The translations under genes and the position numbers were made by a program. A model generated the notes under the pieces. That model made no database searches. It saw only the letters and a program-made list of their open reading frames with translations, and was not told the DNA's origin. Shown here piece by piece: positions 36,135 to 47,200 of a stretch of 64,000 nucleotides of DNA (the first letter of the stretch is position 1; every line of letters begins with the position of its first letter). The stretch comes from Flavobacteriaceae bacterium (GTDB lineage Bacteria > Bacteroidota > Bacteroidia > Flavobacteriales > Flavobacteriaceae): contig JABSPK010000004.1 of NCBI GenBank assembly GCA_013214065.1, positions 124,001-188,000 of the forward strand, written 5' to 3'.

Positions 36135-36247
36135 GCATCCGATAACGAGGATGGATTTGGCTGATTGCAACCTCAGTAAAAAATGCTAAAAAGTGGTGTA
36201 AACTTCTTTGGGCTTTCCCGTCAAATCCTTCCACAAAACCGATATGA

Positions 36248-37501
36248 ATGCCCTATTTATTCACCTCCGAATCCGTTAGTGAGGGACATCCCGATAAAGT
36301 TGCCGATCAAATCAGCGACGCCTTGTTGGATAACTTTTTGGCTTTTGATCCCGATAGCAAGGTGGCTTGCGAGACCATGGTGACCACCGGTCAAGTGATA
36401 TTGGCCGGAGAAGTCAAGAGCGGGACTTATTTGGACGTGCAGCACATCGCGCGTGACGTGGTGAACCGTATCGGCTACACCAAGGGTGAATACCAGTTCA
36501 GTGGTGATTCTTGCGGTGTGATTTCCTTGATCCACGAGCAATCACAAGACATCAACCAAGGTGTCGATCGGGCCTCCAAGGAAGAACAAGGGGCAGGTGA
36601 CCAAGGTATGATGTTCGGCTATGCCAGCAAAGAGACGGCCAATTATATGCCACTTGCTTTGGATATTTCACATAAAATTCTCCAGGTCTTGGCCGATTTG
36701 CGGCGAGAGGGCACCGAAATTGGCTATCTGCGACCCGATGCCAAAGCCCAGGTGACCATAGAATATTCGGACGACAACCGACCCCAACGGATCGATACCA
36801 TCGTAGTGTCGACCCAACATGACGATTTTGATGAAGACGGGGTCATGCTGGCGCAGATCAAAAAGGATTTGATCGAAATATTGATGCCGAAGGTGAAGGC
36901 CCAGTTCCCTGACGGGGTGCAGGCCTTGTTTACCGATGCGATCAATTACCACATTAACCCGACCGGTAAATTCGTCATCGGAGGACCCCATGGCGATACC
37001 GGTTTGACCGGACGTAAAATCATCGTTGACACCTATGGTGGTAAAGGGGCCCACGGTGGTGGGGCGTTCAGTGGAAAAGACCCGAGTAAAGTAGACCGCA
37101 GTGCCGCCTACGCCGCGCGACATGCCGCGAAGAACTTAGTGGCCGCCGGGGTAGCCGACGAGCTATTGGTACAAGTGAGTTATGCCATTGGGGTGGTCGA
37201 ACCTACCTCGATTTTCGTTGACACCTATGGAACTTCGAAAACGGGATTAACGGATGGGGAAATCGCCGAAAAAGTAGCGGGACTTTTTGATATGCGTCCG
37301 TATGCCATTGAAAGCCGATTGAAACTCCGCAACCCGATCTATGCCGAAACGGCCGCCTATGGGCATTTCGGAAAGGAGCCCCGAAGGGTGAACAAAGTCT
37401 TCGAATCGCCTTACAATGGTAGGGTTGAAAAAGAGGTCGAACTCTTCACTTGGGAAAAACTGGATCAAGTCGAAGCGGTGAAGGCCGCTTTCGGACTTTG
37501 A
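36248..37501 (+). CDS. metK: S-adenosylmethionine synthetase
   Basis: This enzyme makes SAM from methionine and ATP and is the consumer of the pathway encoded at 42.9-60.4 kb. The 417-residue protein begins [21 protein letters not shown] (ATP-binding His/Asp), has the [11 protein letters not shown] hexapeptide region and the P-loop-like [22 protein letters not shown], and [13 protein letters not shown]. Length and motifs are normal. It is convergent with a potassium-channel gene 8 bp away, with no recognisable terminator between. Confidence 0.97.
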   Translation: MPYLFTSESVSEGHPDKVADQISDALLDNFLAFDPDSKVACETMVTTGQVILAGEVKSGTYLDVQHIARDVVNRIGYTKGEYQFSGDSCGVISLIHEQSQDINQGVDRASKEEQGAGDQGMMFGYASKETANYMPLALDISHKILQVLADLRREGTEIGYLRPDAKAQVTIEYSDDNRPQRIDTIVVSTQHDDFDEDGVMLAQIKKDLIEILMPKVKAQFPDGVQALFTDAINYHINPTGKFVIGGPHGDTGLTGRKIIVDTYGGKGAHGGGAFSGKDPSKVDRSAAYAARHAAKNLVAAGVADELLVQVSYAIGVVEPTSIFVDTYGTSKTGLTDGEIAEKVAGLFDMRPYAIESRLKLRNPIYAETAAYGHFGKEPRRVNKVFESPYNGRVEKEVELFTWEKLDQVEAVKAAFGL

Positions 37502-37509
37502 TAGTAGCT

Positions 37510-38445
37510 CTAGCTGTTTAATTCGGCTGTTTCGGTCACATCGAGCTGGCCGACATCAATGGTAAGGCCGCCATTCTCGCGGGTCACTGCATAAACGAAC
37601 TTTTGGCCCCATTTGATTTCAGAAGCTTTATAGGAAGAACGGGAATACACATTCTGTGAAGTCGATTCGTCAAAAGCCTTCATGGTCACGATAAACTCGG
37701 CATCTTTGTCCACCAACTGTCCTTGCTCGATCCCATGGAGTGGGCTGGTCTCTGAAATCGGATGTACGATGGTCCACATATAGGGCATAAAGGCCACCCG
37801 ATCGCGTTCGAGTTCCAAGGCATAAAAATCGCGTAAGGTGGAGTTTTCCCGTTGCATGAAAAGGTTCAGTTGTACTTCCAGTTCCAACAGATTGTTTTTT
37901 CGGGGGTTGACCACCCGAAACATGAAGCCGTTCTTATCCTGATAAGGGGCGATCACCCCGTGTTCGCTGTATTGGATCATGGTGGTCGGTCTTGAAAAAC
38001 GCCCGTAGAGCAAACCCGTTGCCAGTGCGAAACCCAACAACCCCAGCATGGATTCGATGGCGGCTACCGTATTGGCAAGGTTGCCTATCGGAGCGACACG
38101 GCCATAGCCCAAGGTGGTGATGGTCTGTGCACTGAAGAAAAAGGCCTCGATGAAGCCTTCGCGGGTCGAACCGGCCGCTACCCCGGTCAGGTTTTCGACC
38201 CCGATCAAGGTGTAGGCCGTGGCGAAGATGAGGTTGATGCAGAAATAAGACAGCAAAACCACGATCAAAAAACGGTACCAAGGCATGGTGATCAAGGAGT
38301 GGAAATAGTTCAACCGCTCCCAAAAGGGGACGTTGATCTTTTTTAGGTTGAACGAGCCGTCTTTGTTAATGGCCCGATACCCGCCGACATCGGCTTTGGT
38401 ACCCAGCCCGAGATCGTTGTATTTCCCTTTTTTTTTCGTTGCCAT
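37510..38445 (-). CDS. Inward-rectifier-type (Kir) potassium channel
   Basis: This 311-residue prokaryotic Kir channel has an outer helix at ~58-82 (FLIVVLLSYFCINLIFATAYTLIG), a pore helix with the selectivity filter Thr111-Leu-Gly-Tyr-Gly115 in SAQTITTLGYGRVAPIG, and an inner helix at ~125-150 (IESMLGLLGFALATGLLYGRFSRP). The cytoplasmic immunoglobulin-like IRK domain follows to the end (MFRVVNPRKNNLLELEVQLNLF ... PISETSPLHG). It resembles the KirBac family. The physiological role and gating ligand are not evident from its neighbours. Confidence 0.94.
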   Translation of the reverse strand: MATKKKGKYNDLGLGTKADVGGYRAINKDGSFNLKKINVPFWERLNYFHSLITMPWYRFLIVVLLSYFCINLIFATAYTLIGVENLTGVAAGSTREGFIEAFFFSAQTITTLGYGRVAPIGNLANTVAAIESMLGLLGFALATGLLYGRFSRPTTMIQYSEHGVIAPYQDKNGFMFRVVNPRKNNLLELEVQLNLFMQRENSTLRDFYALELERDRVAFMPYMWTIVHPISETSPLHGIEQGQLVDKDAEFIVTMKAFDESTSQNVYSRSSYKASEIKWGQKFVYAVTRENGGLTIDVGQLDVTETAELNS

Positions 38446-38556
38446 GGATGCGTTGCTATGGGGCTAAAGATAGCGACTCCTTTTTTGGGAATCCAGTCGT
38501 TTTAAGAAGGCTTCCTGAAAAATGTTTAGTAGCTTTAGTTCTCAAAATCCCATTCC

Positions 38557-40491
38557 ATGAAAATGATAGCTCGCAGCTACCTTGTCGCCTTGGTTTTTGG
38601 CCTGGCGCTTAGTTCGTGTACGAAGACCACGAAAACCGCAACTGCGGTAGAAGAAAACTTTGTCGCCGACAACTATACCAAACAAGAGGTCGATATCGAA
38701 ATGCGTGATGGTGTCAAACTCCATACCACCATTTACGCACCCAAGGATACCTCAAAGGAGTACCCGATCGTGATGCAACGTACCCCATATAGTTCGAGAC
38801 CCTACGGTGAGGATGGATTCCGTTCTCGTATCGGCCCGAACGTAAACATGATGAAAGAAGGCTATATTGTGGTCTACCAAGATGTTCGCGGGCGTTGGTT
38901 GAGCGAGGGGCACTATGAGAACATGCGGGCCTATATCCCGAACAAAACCAGTGATGACCAAGTCGACGAAAGTTCGGATACCTATGATACCATCGAATGG
39001 TTGGTGAACAATGTCGCCAACAACAACGGCCGTGTCGGCTTATGGGGCATATCCTATCCCGGGTTTTACGCTACCTACGGTACCATCGACCCGCATCCGG
39101 CGCTTAAAGCCTCTTCGCCACAAGCCTGTATCGGCGATTTCTTTTTTGACGATTTTCACCATAACGGGGCGTATTTGTTGAGTTATTTCAGGGCGACATC
39201 CTTGTTTGGGACACCACGACCCAATAACGACAGTCCGATCGATACCGCCTGGTATACCCTGCCCGATATCGGCACCGAAGACCAATACCAGTTCTTTTTG
39301 GATGCCGGCCCGCTCGAAAACCTGAATACCTTTTTCGAGTATGAAACCGCAGATACCCCAAAACTTCGGCCAGAGGGGATGACCGATGATTATTTTTGGA
39401 ACGAATTGAAGGAACACCCCAACTATGACGCCTTGTGGCAAAGTAGGGGTTTGATTCAGCATTTGGATAAAACCGACTCCCATGTGGCCACCATGATCGT
39501 TGGGGGGTGGTTCGATGCCGAAGATCTATATGGTCCTTTGGAAACTTATAAGAATATTGAAAAACATAATGAGGGCGCATACAATACCATGGTATTCGGT
39601 CCCTGGGACCATGGCCGATGGGCACGCCGTAGCGAACGTAACTTGGTCGGTAATTACTATTTCGGTGATTCGATTTCGACCTTTTACCAAGACCAGATCG
39701 AGACTAAATTCTTCCATCATTTCTTAAAGGGGGATGGTGGACCCGATAGCGGTTTGCCAGAGGCCTATGTTTTTGATACCGGGCGCAAAGATTGGCAGCA
39801 GTACGATTCGTGGCCTCCTGCCGGCGTGACCAAGCGTACCATGTACCTTTCGGAAGACAATGCTTTGACCACTGACTTGCAGGGGGATACGGGCATCCAG
39901 TTCGTTAGTAACGTGAAAAAACCGGTTCCTTATTCAGAAGATATCAAATCGGTCTTCACCCCGCGTAAATACATGACCGATGACCAACGATTTGCGGCAC
40001 GGCGTTCCGATGTGTTGGTCTTTGAGACCGAAGTCTTGGAAGAAGATCTTACCCTAGCCGGTGATATCACGGCCCATCTTAAGGTGGCCACAACGGGTAC
40101 TGCTGCCGATTGGATCGTCAAGGTCGTCGATGTGCATCCTGAAAATGTGGAGACCAATGGGGAAATGCAAGATCACTTGAAGATGAGCAACTACCATTTG
40201 ATGGTACGAAGTGAGGTGTTGCGGGGGCGTTTCCGCAATAGCTTTGCAAATCCGGAACCCTTTGTGCCGAACCAAAAAACCAATGTCGATATCAAATTAC
40301 AGGATGTATTCCATACCTTCAAGAAAGGACATAAACTGCAAGTGCAGGTGCAAAGTACTTGGTTTCCGCTGATCGATTTGAACCCGCAGACCTATGTCGA
40401 TAATATCTTTAAGGCCAAGGAAAGCGATTTCAAGACCCAAACGCATACCGTTTTTACCGATTCGAATTTGGAGTTTACCGTATTGGAGTAG
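38557..40491 (+). CDS. CocE/NonD-family serine hydrolase (X-Pro dipeptidyl-peptidase-like lipoprotein)
   Basis: This 644-residue predicted lipoprotein has a lipobox ending in Cys21 (FGLALSSC). An alpha/beta-hydrolase domain has VEIEMRDGVKL-like entry residues, the oxyanion-region YQDVRGRWLSEGHYE, and the nucleophile Ser166 in LWGISYPGFYA. The C-terminal jelly-roll typical of CocE/X-Pro peptidases starts near residue 440 (LVFETEVLEEDLTLAGDITAHLKVATTGTAADWIVKVVDV). The likely acid and histidine are in WFDAEDLYGP and GPWDHGRW. The substrate (acyl ester or Xaa-Pro peptide) cannot be chosen from sequence. Confidence 0.92.
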   Translation: MKMIARSYLVALVFGLALSSCTKTTKTATAVEENFVADNYTKQEVDIEMRDGVKLHTTIYAPKDTSKEYPIVMQRTPYSSRPYGEDGFRSRIGPNVNMMKEGYIVVYQDVRGRWLSEGHYENMRAYIPNKTSDDQVDESSDTYDTIEWLVNNVANNNGRVGLWGISYPGFYATYGTIDPHPALKASSPQACIGDFFFDDFHHNGAYLLSYFRATSLFGTPRPNNDSPIDTAWYTLPDIGTEDQYQFFLDAGPLENLNTFFEYETADTPKLRPEGMTDDYFWNELKEHPNYDALWQSRGLIQHLDKTDSHVATMIVGGWFDAEDLYGPLETYKNIEKHNEGAYNTMVFGPWDHGRWARRSERNLVGNYYFGDSISTFYQDQIETKFFHHFLKGDGGPDSGLPEAYVFDTGRKDWQQYDSWPPAGVTKRTMYLSEDNALTTDLQGDTGIQFVSNVKKPVPYSEDIKSVFTPRKYMTDDQRFAARRSDVLVFETEVLEEDLTLAGDITAHLKVATTGTAADWIVKVVDVHPENVETNGEMQDHLKMSNYHLMVRSEVLRGRFRNSFANPEPFVPNQKTNVDIKLQDVFHTFKKGHKLQVQVQSTWFPLIDLNPQTYVDNIFKAKESDFKTQTHTVFTDSNLEFTVLE

Positions 40492-40577
40492 GGTGGGTAT
40501 CCTAGTATCGTAGGTTTGCGCAAAACCTTAAGTTGAATAGGTAAAGAAACCGGGGATTAATTTAAACCGTTGTATTC

Positions 40578-40946
40578 ATGAAAGTCACCGCTGAAAAAAA
40601 CGAAAAAGTGGGAAATATGGTATTTGGATCTATTTACCCCCACTACGTGAACAAATTGGAGAAGAAAGGACGTACCAAAGAGGAACTGCACCAGGTCATC
40701 GAATGGCTGACCGGTTTCGATGAAGCCACCTTGCTCCGACATATGGAAGACAAGGTCACCTTTAAAACGTTTTTCGAACAGGCGAACATCCATCCCAACG
40801 CCCATATGATCAAAGGGGTCATCTGCGGATACCGCATTGAAGATATCGATGACGAATTCGAATTGTACCGACAATGCCGCTATCTCGACAAACTGGTCGA
40901 TGAATTGGCCAAGGGCAGAAAGATGGAGAAGATCATGCGGCAATAA
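40578..40946 (+). CDS. DUF2200 family protein
   Basis: This 122-residue soluble protein matches DUF2200: VGNMVFGSIYPHYVNKLEKKGRTKEELHQVIEWLTGFDEATL and FFEQANIHPNAHMIKGVICGYRIEDIDDEFELYRQCRYLDKLVDELAKG. Family members occur sporadically in many bacteria and their role is unknown. No operon partner; the next 100 bp hold nothing recognisable. Confidence 0.9.
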   Translation: MKVTAEKNEKVGNMVFGSIYPHYVNKLEKKGRTKEELHQVIEWLTGFDEATLLRHMEDKVTFKTFFEQANIHPNAHMIKGVICGYRIEDIDDEFELYRQCRYLDKLVDELAKGRKMEKIMRQ

Positions 40947-41046
40947 GTTCGTGTTGCTCTACAAGGACCATTGAATCCAAAAAAAGAAAAACATGATACT
41001 ACAGTTCATCCGATTGCGGTCGAAGCTTCCTGAAGTCGATTAGTGA

Positions 41047-41748
41047 TCAATCAATTTTGGTTCGGTCCGAACGGTAGCGTTTCATGACAAACCAGCATAC
41101 GGTGCCAGGAACCGCAATCGTCTGGAAAAGAAAAAAGAACAATTGTTCCCATCCTCCCAGCTCTTGGCCATCCAAGTCGGGCACGAAGAGGGAATCCCCC
41201 AAAGGTCCCGAAGAAAATACCACGATACTCATGACGATCCATCCGAAGTGCAACCCAAGGGGTACAAGTAGCGATTTGCTTTTCGCGAAGGCATAGGCGA
41301 ACATCCACCCGGCCGCTCCTGTCAATAAAAACACATAGGCCATGGGAATCACTCCCCGACCGAACATTTGATAGCTGAACCAGTGGTAGATCCCGAAAGC
41401 GGTTGCGCTGATCAGGCATGCCCATCGGTCTCCCAACCATTTCATCAACAGGTATAATAAGGCCCCACGAAAAATAAGTTCTTCGAACAATGCGGCTTTG
41501 AAGGTCCACCAAAGCGCGAAGGATCCTTCTGAAAGTCCGTATTCGGGGTTGCGCACATAGACGATGCCCTTGAAATAGGCTTGCCCCAGTTGGTTGAACG
41601 TACAGCAAAACGCCATAAAGAACATTCCGAGTACGAACAGGTTCAAACGATCTCGGTTCGGAACGATGCCTAAAACCGTAATGGGTTCCCTCCTTAAGAT
41701 CCACAGCAACACGACGGAAAAGACAAAGGCGACAAGAACTCCTAGCAT
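41047..41748 (-). CDS. CPBP-family intramembrane metalloprotease
   Basis: This multi-pass membrane protein (233 aa) has the three conserved CPBP/Abi motifs: Glu89-Glu90-x-x-x-Arg94 in FEELIFRGALLYL, FxxxH in AFGIYHWFSY, and HxxxN/G-type LGLHFGWIV. At least six hydrophobic helices are visible. Homologues include Rce1-type proteases and bacteriocin-immunity proteins. Here no peptide-precursor gene is seen nearby, so the substrate is unknown. Confidence 0.9.
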   Translation of the reverse strand: MLGVLVAFVFSVVLLWILRREPITVLGIVPNRDRLNLFVLGMFFMAFCCTFNQLGQAYFKGIVYVRNPEYGLSEGSFALWWTFKAALFEELIFRGALLYLLMKWLGDRWACLISATAFGIYHWFSYQMFGRGVIPMAYVFLLTGAAGWMFAYAFAKSKSLLVPLGLHFGWIVMSIVVFSSGPLGDSLFVPDLDGQELGGWEQLFFFLFQTIAVPGTVCWFVMKRYRSDRTKID

Positions 41749-41909
41749 CGGACTATTATTGGGTTTAGGTTTGGGAAGATACCCATATTGTCGGATATAC
41801 GTTTCGTTACCAATGGGAAGCTGTAATCAAGGTAGGAATCAATTTTCCTAGCTGGCATTCAATACATGCGACCGACTTTGCTTAATTTGGGACTTGCCAA
41901 TCGATACCT

Positions 41910-42518
41910 ATGTCGGGAATAACGGACCTGTTCAAGCGAAAATCAAAAGTGGTTTTGCCCTTATTCGCCCTTTTTTGTGCGGTCTATACTTTAGCGCAAG
42001 AAGAAGAAACCAGTTACGAGGCACAGTTTGATAAGGTACTGCAAGAAGGACATCCCGTTTATTTTAAGGGAGTTTCACAAATCTTGTTCGATTTTGAACA
42101 GCATTTGATTGACCGAAAGATTATCCCGAATGGCAAGCATGGGCACTATATCGATCTTTTGGAAATAATCGCCAAGAATGACTCGATACGTTTTCCGATT
42201 ACCTACCACCTTGGCGATTCGATACAAAAATTGGAAAACGAACTTCAGTTCAAAGGAGTATCTCCTGAAGTTTTCAGTTCCCTTTACATGCGAACTCGCA
42301 ACAAGGAACCAAAGAAGGCGCGATATGCAGCCATTTTGCAAGAAAAACTAGAGGGGACCAAGCGACTGGAGAGGGCTGAAATCGCTGCAGCCATGTTGTT
42401 GGTATATCGCCCGGAAGACCTGAACTTTTTGGTTTGTAAAAGGGATGTCTATGAGTTTCTCGACCCGAATACGGAAGGGGTACTATACTTGTATATGGGG
42501 AAACCCACCAAAGAATGA
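41910..42518 (+). CDS. Secreted protein of unknown function
   Basis: I do not recognise this family. The 202-residue protein has a signal-type N-terminus with a positively charged lead and hydrophobic core (FKRKSKVVLPLFALFCAVYTLAQ). A mostly helical, charged mature part follows (QILFDFEQHLIDRKIIPNGKHGHYIDLLEIIAKND, KRLERAEIAAAMLLVYRPEDLNFLVCKRDVYEFL). No catalytic motif or repeats are seen. It is monocistronic, and AT-richer than its neighbours. It ends 118 bp before the putative promoter of the methionine operon. Confidence 0.6.
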   Translation: MSGITDLFKRKSKVVLPLFALFCAVYTLAQEEETSYEAQFDKVLQEGHPVYFKGVSQILFDFEQHLIDRKIIPNGKHGHYIDLLEIIAKNDSIRFPITYHLGDSIQKLENELQFKGVSPEVFSSLYMRTRNKEPKKARYAAILQEKLEGTKRLERAEIAAAMLLVYRPEDLNFLVCKRDVYEFLDPNTEGVLYLYMGKPTKE

Positions 42519-42636
42519 ACTAAGGGACTGAGTGAGTGCCCTTTGATCAAGTCCAGTAGTACGCTTTTAATCCATCGGATATTTAGGTTTTTGTGAAATT
42601 TTTCAAAACGATTAGGAAATTCGAAAATTCTGCCGT

Positions 42637-42644
42637 TATCTTTG
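42637..42644 (+). promoter_or_regulatory. Putative -7 promoter element of the riboswitch-controlled metY operon
   Basis: TATCTTTG fits TANNTTTG and lies 28 bp upstream of the riboswitch, so transcription would begin just before the aptamer. The -33 region has TTAG rather than TTTG at the expected distance. Confidence 0.5.
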
Positions 42645-42672
42645 TGGCATAAGTTCAAACACGTATTGAATA

Positions 42673-42812
42673 GTTATCAAGAAAGGTGGAGGGAATAGAC
42701 CCTATGAAGCCTTAGCAACCCTTGACCCCTCGTGTCAAGAAGGTGCTACATTCTATCCCCGCAAGGGAAAAGATAGCAACCGTCGATCATTATCGACCTC
42801 ACTTTCTTATAA
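42673..42812 (+). ncRNA. SAM-I (S-box) riboswitch
   Basis: This shows the canonical S-box layout. The P1 arms GTTATCAAGAAAG (5') and CTTTCTTATAAC (3') pair. GGTGGAGGGAATAGACCC, TGAAGCCTTAGCAACCC and AAGGTGCTACATTC are the conserved core segments that form the kink-turn, pseudoknot and SAM pocket. It precedes metY by 73 nt. SAM binding would be expected to turn expression off. A weak CACG/CGTG hairpin with T5 at 42833-42855 is the only candidate terminator; the expression platform is otherwise unclear. Confidence 0.95.
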
Positions 42813-42885
42813 CTTTTTGATTTGGTCAGCCCCACGGGGTAGGCTTCGTGTTTTTAAATCATTTGTAACTAAAAATTTAAAAACC

Positions 42886-44184
42886 ATGAGTGATCAAAAT
42901 TTTTCAAAAGCGACCAATGCCCTTCATGCGGGCCATGATGTCAAAGCCAATGCCGGTACCCGTGCGGTACCCCTTTACCAGAGTACGGCCTACGTATTCA
43001 ACGATTCCGATCATGCGGCCAACTTATTTTCTTTGGCCGAATTCGGTAATATTTACACTCGGATCAACAATCCGACGAATGATATCCTTGAACAACGGCT
43101 TGCGGCCCTTGAAGGGGGAATCGCCTCTGTGGTGACCGCTTCCGGCACCGCAGCGATCAATACCGCCCTATTGGTGCTGTTGAAATCGGGAGACCATATC
43201 GTCGCTTCGAACAGTTTGTATGGCGGTACGTATAACCTGTTGAGCGTAACCTTACCACGTTTGGGAATTACCACCACTTTCGTCGATCCCAACGATCCGG
43301 AGAATTTCGGCAAGGCGGTCCAAGAAAACACCCGGGCCATTTTCGTTGAATCGCTGGGGAACCCGAAATTGGATGTTTTGGATCTTAAGGCGATTTCATC
43401 GGAAGCTAAAAAAGCGAAAGTACCGTTCATCGTCGATAATACCGTAGCCACTCCGGCCCTCTTGAATCCGATCGAGCACGGGGCGAACATCGTCATCCAC
43501 TCATTGACCAAATACATCAACGGAAACGGTACGGCATTAGGTGGGGTGATCATCGATGCCGGAACCTTTGACTGGGCCAATGGCAAGTTTCCTGAATTTA
43601 CCGAACCATCGGCAGGATACCATGGTTTGGTATACCACGATGCCTTAGGGGCCGCTGCCTTTATCGCAAAAGTAAGGATCGAAGGCTTGCGTGATCATGG
43701 AGCGGCGCTAAGTCCGTTCAATGCCTTCCAGATCATCCAAGGTTTGGAAACTTTGGAAGTACGTATCAAAAAACATAGTGAGAATGCCCTGGCCTTGGCA
43801 CAATGGCTTGAAAACAGAAAGGAAGTTGCATGGGTGAACTATCCGGGATTGCCTTCAAGCAAATACAAGGCCCAGGCTGATGCCTATTTGCCAAACGGAC
43901 AGAGCGGTATCGTCACCTTTGGGGTCAAAGGAGGATACGAGTCTGCGAAAAAAATCGCCGACAACACCCAATTGTTCTCACTATTGGCCAATATCGGCGA
44001 CAGTAAATCATTGATCATCCATCCGGCGAGTACGACCCATCAGCAGTTAGACGATGCGTCTCAAGAAGCCACTGGGGTGACCAAAGACCTAATACGCCTT
44101 TCCGTGGGATTGGAGGCCTTGTCCGATTTGCAGGCCGATTTGGAAGCCGCCTTTGCGACCATTGATGCTTCCGTCTTTGCCTAA
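42886..44184 (+). CDS. metY: O-acetylhomoserine sulfhydrylase (MetY-type)
   Basis: This PLP enzyme joins sulfide to O-acetylhomoserine to form homocysteine. The 432-residue protein is of MetY length and pattern: FSKATNALHAGHDVKANAGTRAVPLYQSTAYVFNDSDHAANLF, the YTRINNPTNDILEQRLAALEGG entry, the PLP lysine in VIHSLTKYINGNGTALGG, and the C-terminal LFSLLANIGDSKSLIIHPASTTHQQL. The ATG at 42886 is chosen because it follows the riboswitch leader and begins the conserved N-terminus. It is the first gene under SAM-I control and directly feeds on products of the next gene. Confidence 0.94.
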   Translation: MSDQNFSKATNALHAGHDVKANAGTRAVPLYQSTAYVFNDSDHAANLFSLAEFGNIYTRINNPTNDILEQRLAALEGGIASVVTASGTAAINTALLVLLKSGDHIVASNSLYGGTYNLLSVTLPRLGITTTFVDPNDPENFGKAVQENTRAIFVESLGNPKLDVLDLKAISSEAKKAKVPFIVDNTVATPALLNPIEHGANIVIHSLTKYINGNGTALGGVIIDAGTFDWANGKFPEFTEPSAGYHGLVYHDALGAAAFIAKVRIEGLRDHGAALSPFNAFQIIQGLETLEVRIKKHSENALALAQWLENRKEVAWVNYPGLPSSKYKAQADAYLPNGQSGIVTFGVKGGYESAKKIADNTQLFSLLANIGDSKSLIIHPASTTHQQLDDASQEATGVTKDLIRLSVGLEALSDLQADLEAAFATIDASVFA

Positions 44185-44246
44185 ATAAAGAAAATCACCC
44201 TAGAACAGTGGGTTGAACCTAAACAAAGCGATCGATCAACATACCC

Positions 44247-47200
44247 ATGCTGCAAAAACTGAACATACCCGAATTTACCACCCTCAGTGGGCATACCCAA
44301 AACTTGGAATTGTCTTATGAGACCTTTGGTCCGGCCCTAGGTCAGGCACCCATAGTTTTGGTCAACCATGCCTTGACGGGCAATTCACAGGTAGCAGGTG
44401 AAAACGGCTGGTGGTCCGATATTATCGGGGTGGGCAAACGCATCGATACCGATAGGTACACCGTTTTGGCCTTCAATATTCCCGGTAACGGTTATGACGG
44501 TTTTGTGGTCGAGGCTTACAAGGAGTTTGTAGCCGGTGATGTGGCGCGTATTTTTCTGGAAGGACTGGTGCAGCTGCGAATATCAAGGCTCTTTGCCATA
44601 ATCGGAGGGTCTTTGGGCGGGGGCATCGCTTGGGAAATGGCCGTTCTAGATCCTGATATTACCGAACACTTGATCCCCGTGGCCTCCGATTGGAAATCGA
44701 CCGATTGGTTGATCGCCAATTGTCAGATCCAAGAACAAATCTTGAACAACTCCAAAGAGCCCGTACATGATGCGCGCATGCATGCCATGCTTTGCTATCG
44801 CACCCCGGAATCTTTCAAAGAACGCTTTCAAAGAAGTACTAATGAAGAATTACAGGTGTTCAATGTAGAGAGCTGGTTGATGCACCACGGGAAGAAATTG
44901 CAAGAACGTTTCCAACTGTCGGCCTACAAATTGATGAACCAGTTGCTGAAGACCATTGACGTGACCCGTCAAGATGAACACGCTTTCGTGGCCCTGCAGC
45001 AAAGTGCGACCAAAATCCATATCATCGGGGTAAATTCCGATTTGTTCTTTAGCGCTGAGGAGAATAAAGAAACCTATCGTCGAATCGCCCAAACCAATTC
45101 CAAAGTGACTTATGGCGAGGTACAATCAGTACACGGCCACGATGCATTTTTGATGGAGTTCGATCAATTGGACCAGCTCTTGGCCCCGGTATTTCCGAAA
45201 CCCGATGAAGGGCAGGCATGGAAGGTGCTGAAATTCGGTGGAAAATCCCTTCGAAACGATGGAGGTATCGAAAAAGTGATCGAAAGTATCATAAAGCAAC
45301 TCAAAGAAGGGGAGCGTATCGCGGTCGTACTTTCGGCTCGTGGAAAGTCTACCGATACCTTGGAAAAATTGTTGGAAAGGGCCGCTAAGGGGAAGTCCGT
45401 TGAAGCGAAACTGGAAGAATTCATCGCTTACCAACAACAACCCGCTTCCGATTTTCTTTTGGATTCGGAAGTCGACGCCCTACGACAGAAGTTAGAAGGG
45501 GTCGGACTCATTGGTGATTACAGTCTGAAGACCAAAGATGCCGTGCTGGCCGTTGGTGAACTGCTTTCGACCCGTTTGGTGGTCAAGCTCCTTCGCGACA
45601 GGGGTATCAAGGCCGTAGCGGTCGATACCCGTGGGTTGTTCCATACCGATAGCGGGTTTGGTAACGCTACGGTCGATGAAGCGGTTTCCAAGATCCAGGT
45701 AATCCAACGGTTTTCCACCTTCAAAGCCGATGAGGTTCCGATTGTGACCGGGTTTATTGCGGCTAACGAAGCAGGGGAGACCACGACTTTAGGCCGGAAT
45801 GGAAGCAATTATTCCGCCGCCTTATTGGCCAACTATCTCGATGCGGATGAACTGCGGAACTTCACCCATGTCGATGGCATCTATACGGCGAATCCCGATT
45901 TGGTGCCGGACGCCCAGATCATCGATGACCTCAGTTATAGCGAAGCCAATGAATTGGCCAATTTCGGAGCATCGATCTTGCATGCGAAAACAATCATTCC
46001 CTTGTTGGAAAAGAACATTCCCCTGCGTATTTTGAATACCTTCAATCCTGATTCGAAGGGTACTTTGATTGGGGCCGAAAGTAATCACGGTGGTATCAAA
46101 TCGATTTCGGTGATCGAAAAGCGGGCGCTGATCCATTTGGAAGGACGCGGACTTTTAGGCAAGGTAGGGGTCGATGCTAGGATTTTCGGAAGCCTGGGAA
46201 GACGGGGTATCAATGTGGGCATCATATCCCAGGGTTCTTCTGAACGGGGCATCGGTCTGGTAGTTGATGCCTCTCGGGCCGATGAGGCCAAGCGAACCCT
46301 CGAAGAAGAATTCGATACCGATTATTCGGCACGTGATGTCAGCACCATTCGGGTCGAAAAAGAAGTTTCCGTTGTTTCTATTGTGGGCGAAGACCTGAGT
46401 TCCTTCCATAAGCCCTACAATGCGCTGATAAAGAATAAAATCGTTCCCCTGTTGTTCAACAATACCGTTTCAGGTAAAAATGTGAGTCTCGTGGTACGGA
46501 ATGCGGATTTGAACAAGACGCTAAACGTTATTCACGGTCAGTTGTTCGGAATCGCGAAGAAGGTGAACTTGGCCGTTTTCGGTCATGGAACGGTTGGCGG
46601 CACCCTGATCGATCAGCTGTTGGATTCCAAATCCGATATCGAAGCACGCAAGGACATCAGTCTCCATATTTTCGCCATTGCCAACTCGAAAAAAGTGTTG
46701 TTGTCGGCAACCGGAATCGGCAGTGAGTGGAAATCGGAAATTGAAGCCCATGGTAGCCCTTACACCTTGGAGGATATCGTTCAATATGCACAAAACCATC
46801 ATCTTGAAAACCTAATCGCCATCGACAATACAGCGAGTGGTTCGTTTGTTGGGCACTATGAAGACTTGATCGCCGCCGGTTTTGATATGGTGTCATCGAA
46901 CAAGATCGCCAATACCTTGGGTATCGATTTTTACCGTGGGATTCGCAAAGCGCTGCGCAAAAACCAAAAGCAATACCTGTACGAGACCAATGTCGGGGCG
47001 GGCTTGCCCCTGATCGATACCATCAAACTCCTGCATTTGTCAGGAGAGAACATTACCCGGATCAAAGGGGTCTTTTCTGGTTCGCTAAGCTATGTTTTCA
47101 ATACCTTCTCGGCCTCGGATATTGCATTTTCGGATATCGTTCTGCAAGCCATGGAAAAGGGGTATACCGAGCCGGATCCCCGAGAAGATCTTTCAGGTAA

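Noticed and set aside
36135-36247. Possible riboswitch in the metK leader
   Set aside because: The S-box core seen before metY and metH is absent and no other known SAM aptamer pattern was recognised.
40993-41043. Small ORF of 16 codons in the gap after DUF2200
   Set aside because: No supporting motif, no promoter, and ORFs this short occur by chance; no homology can be argued.
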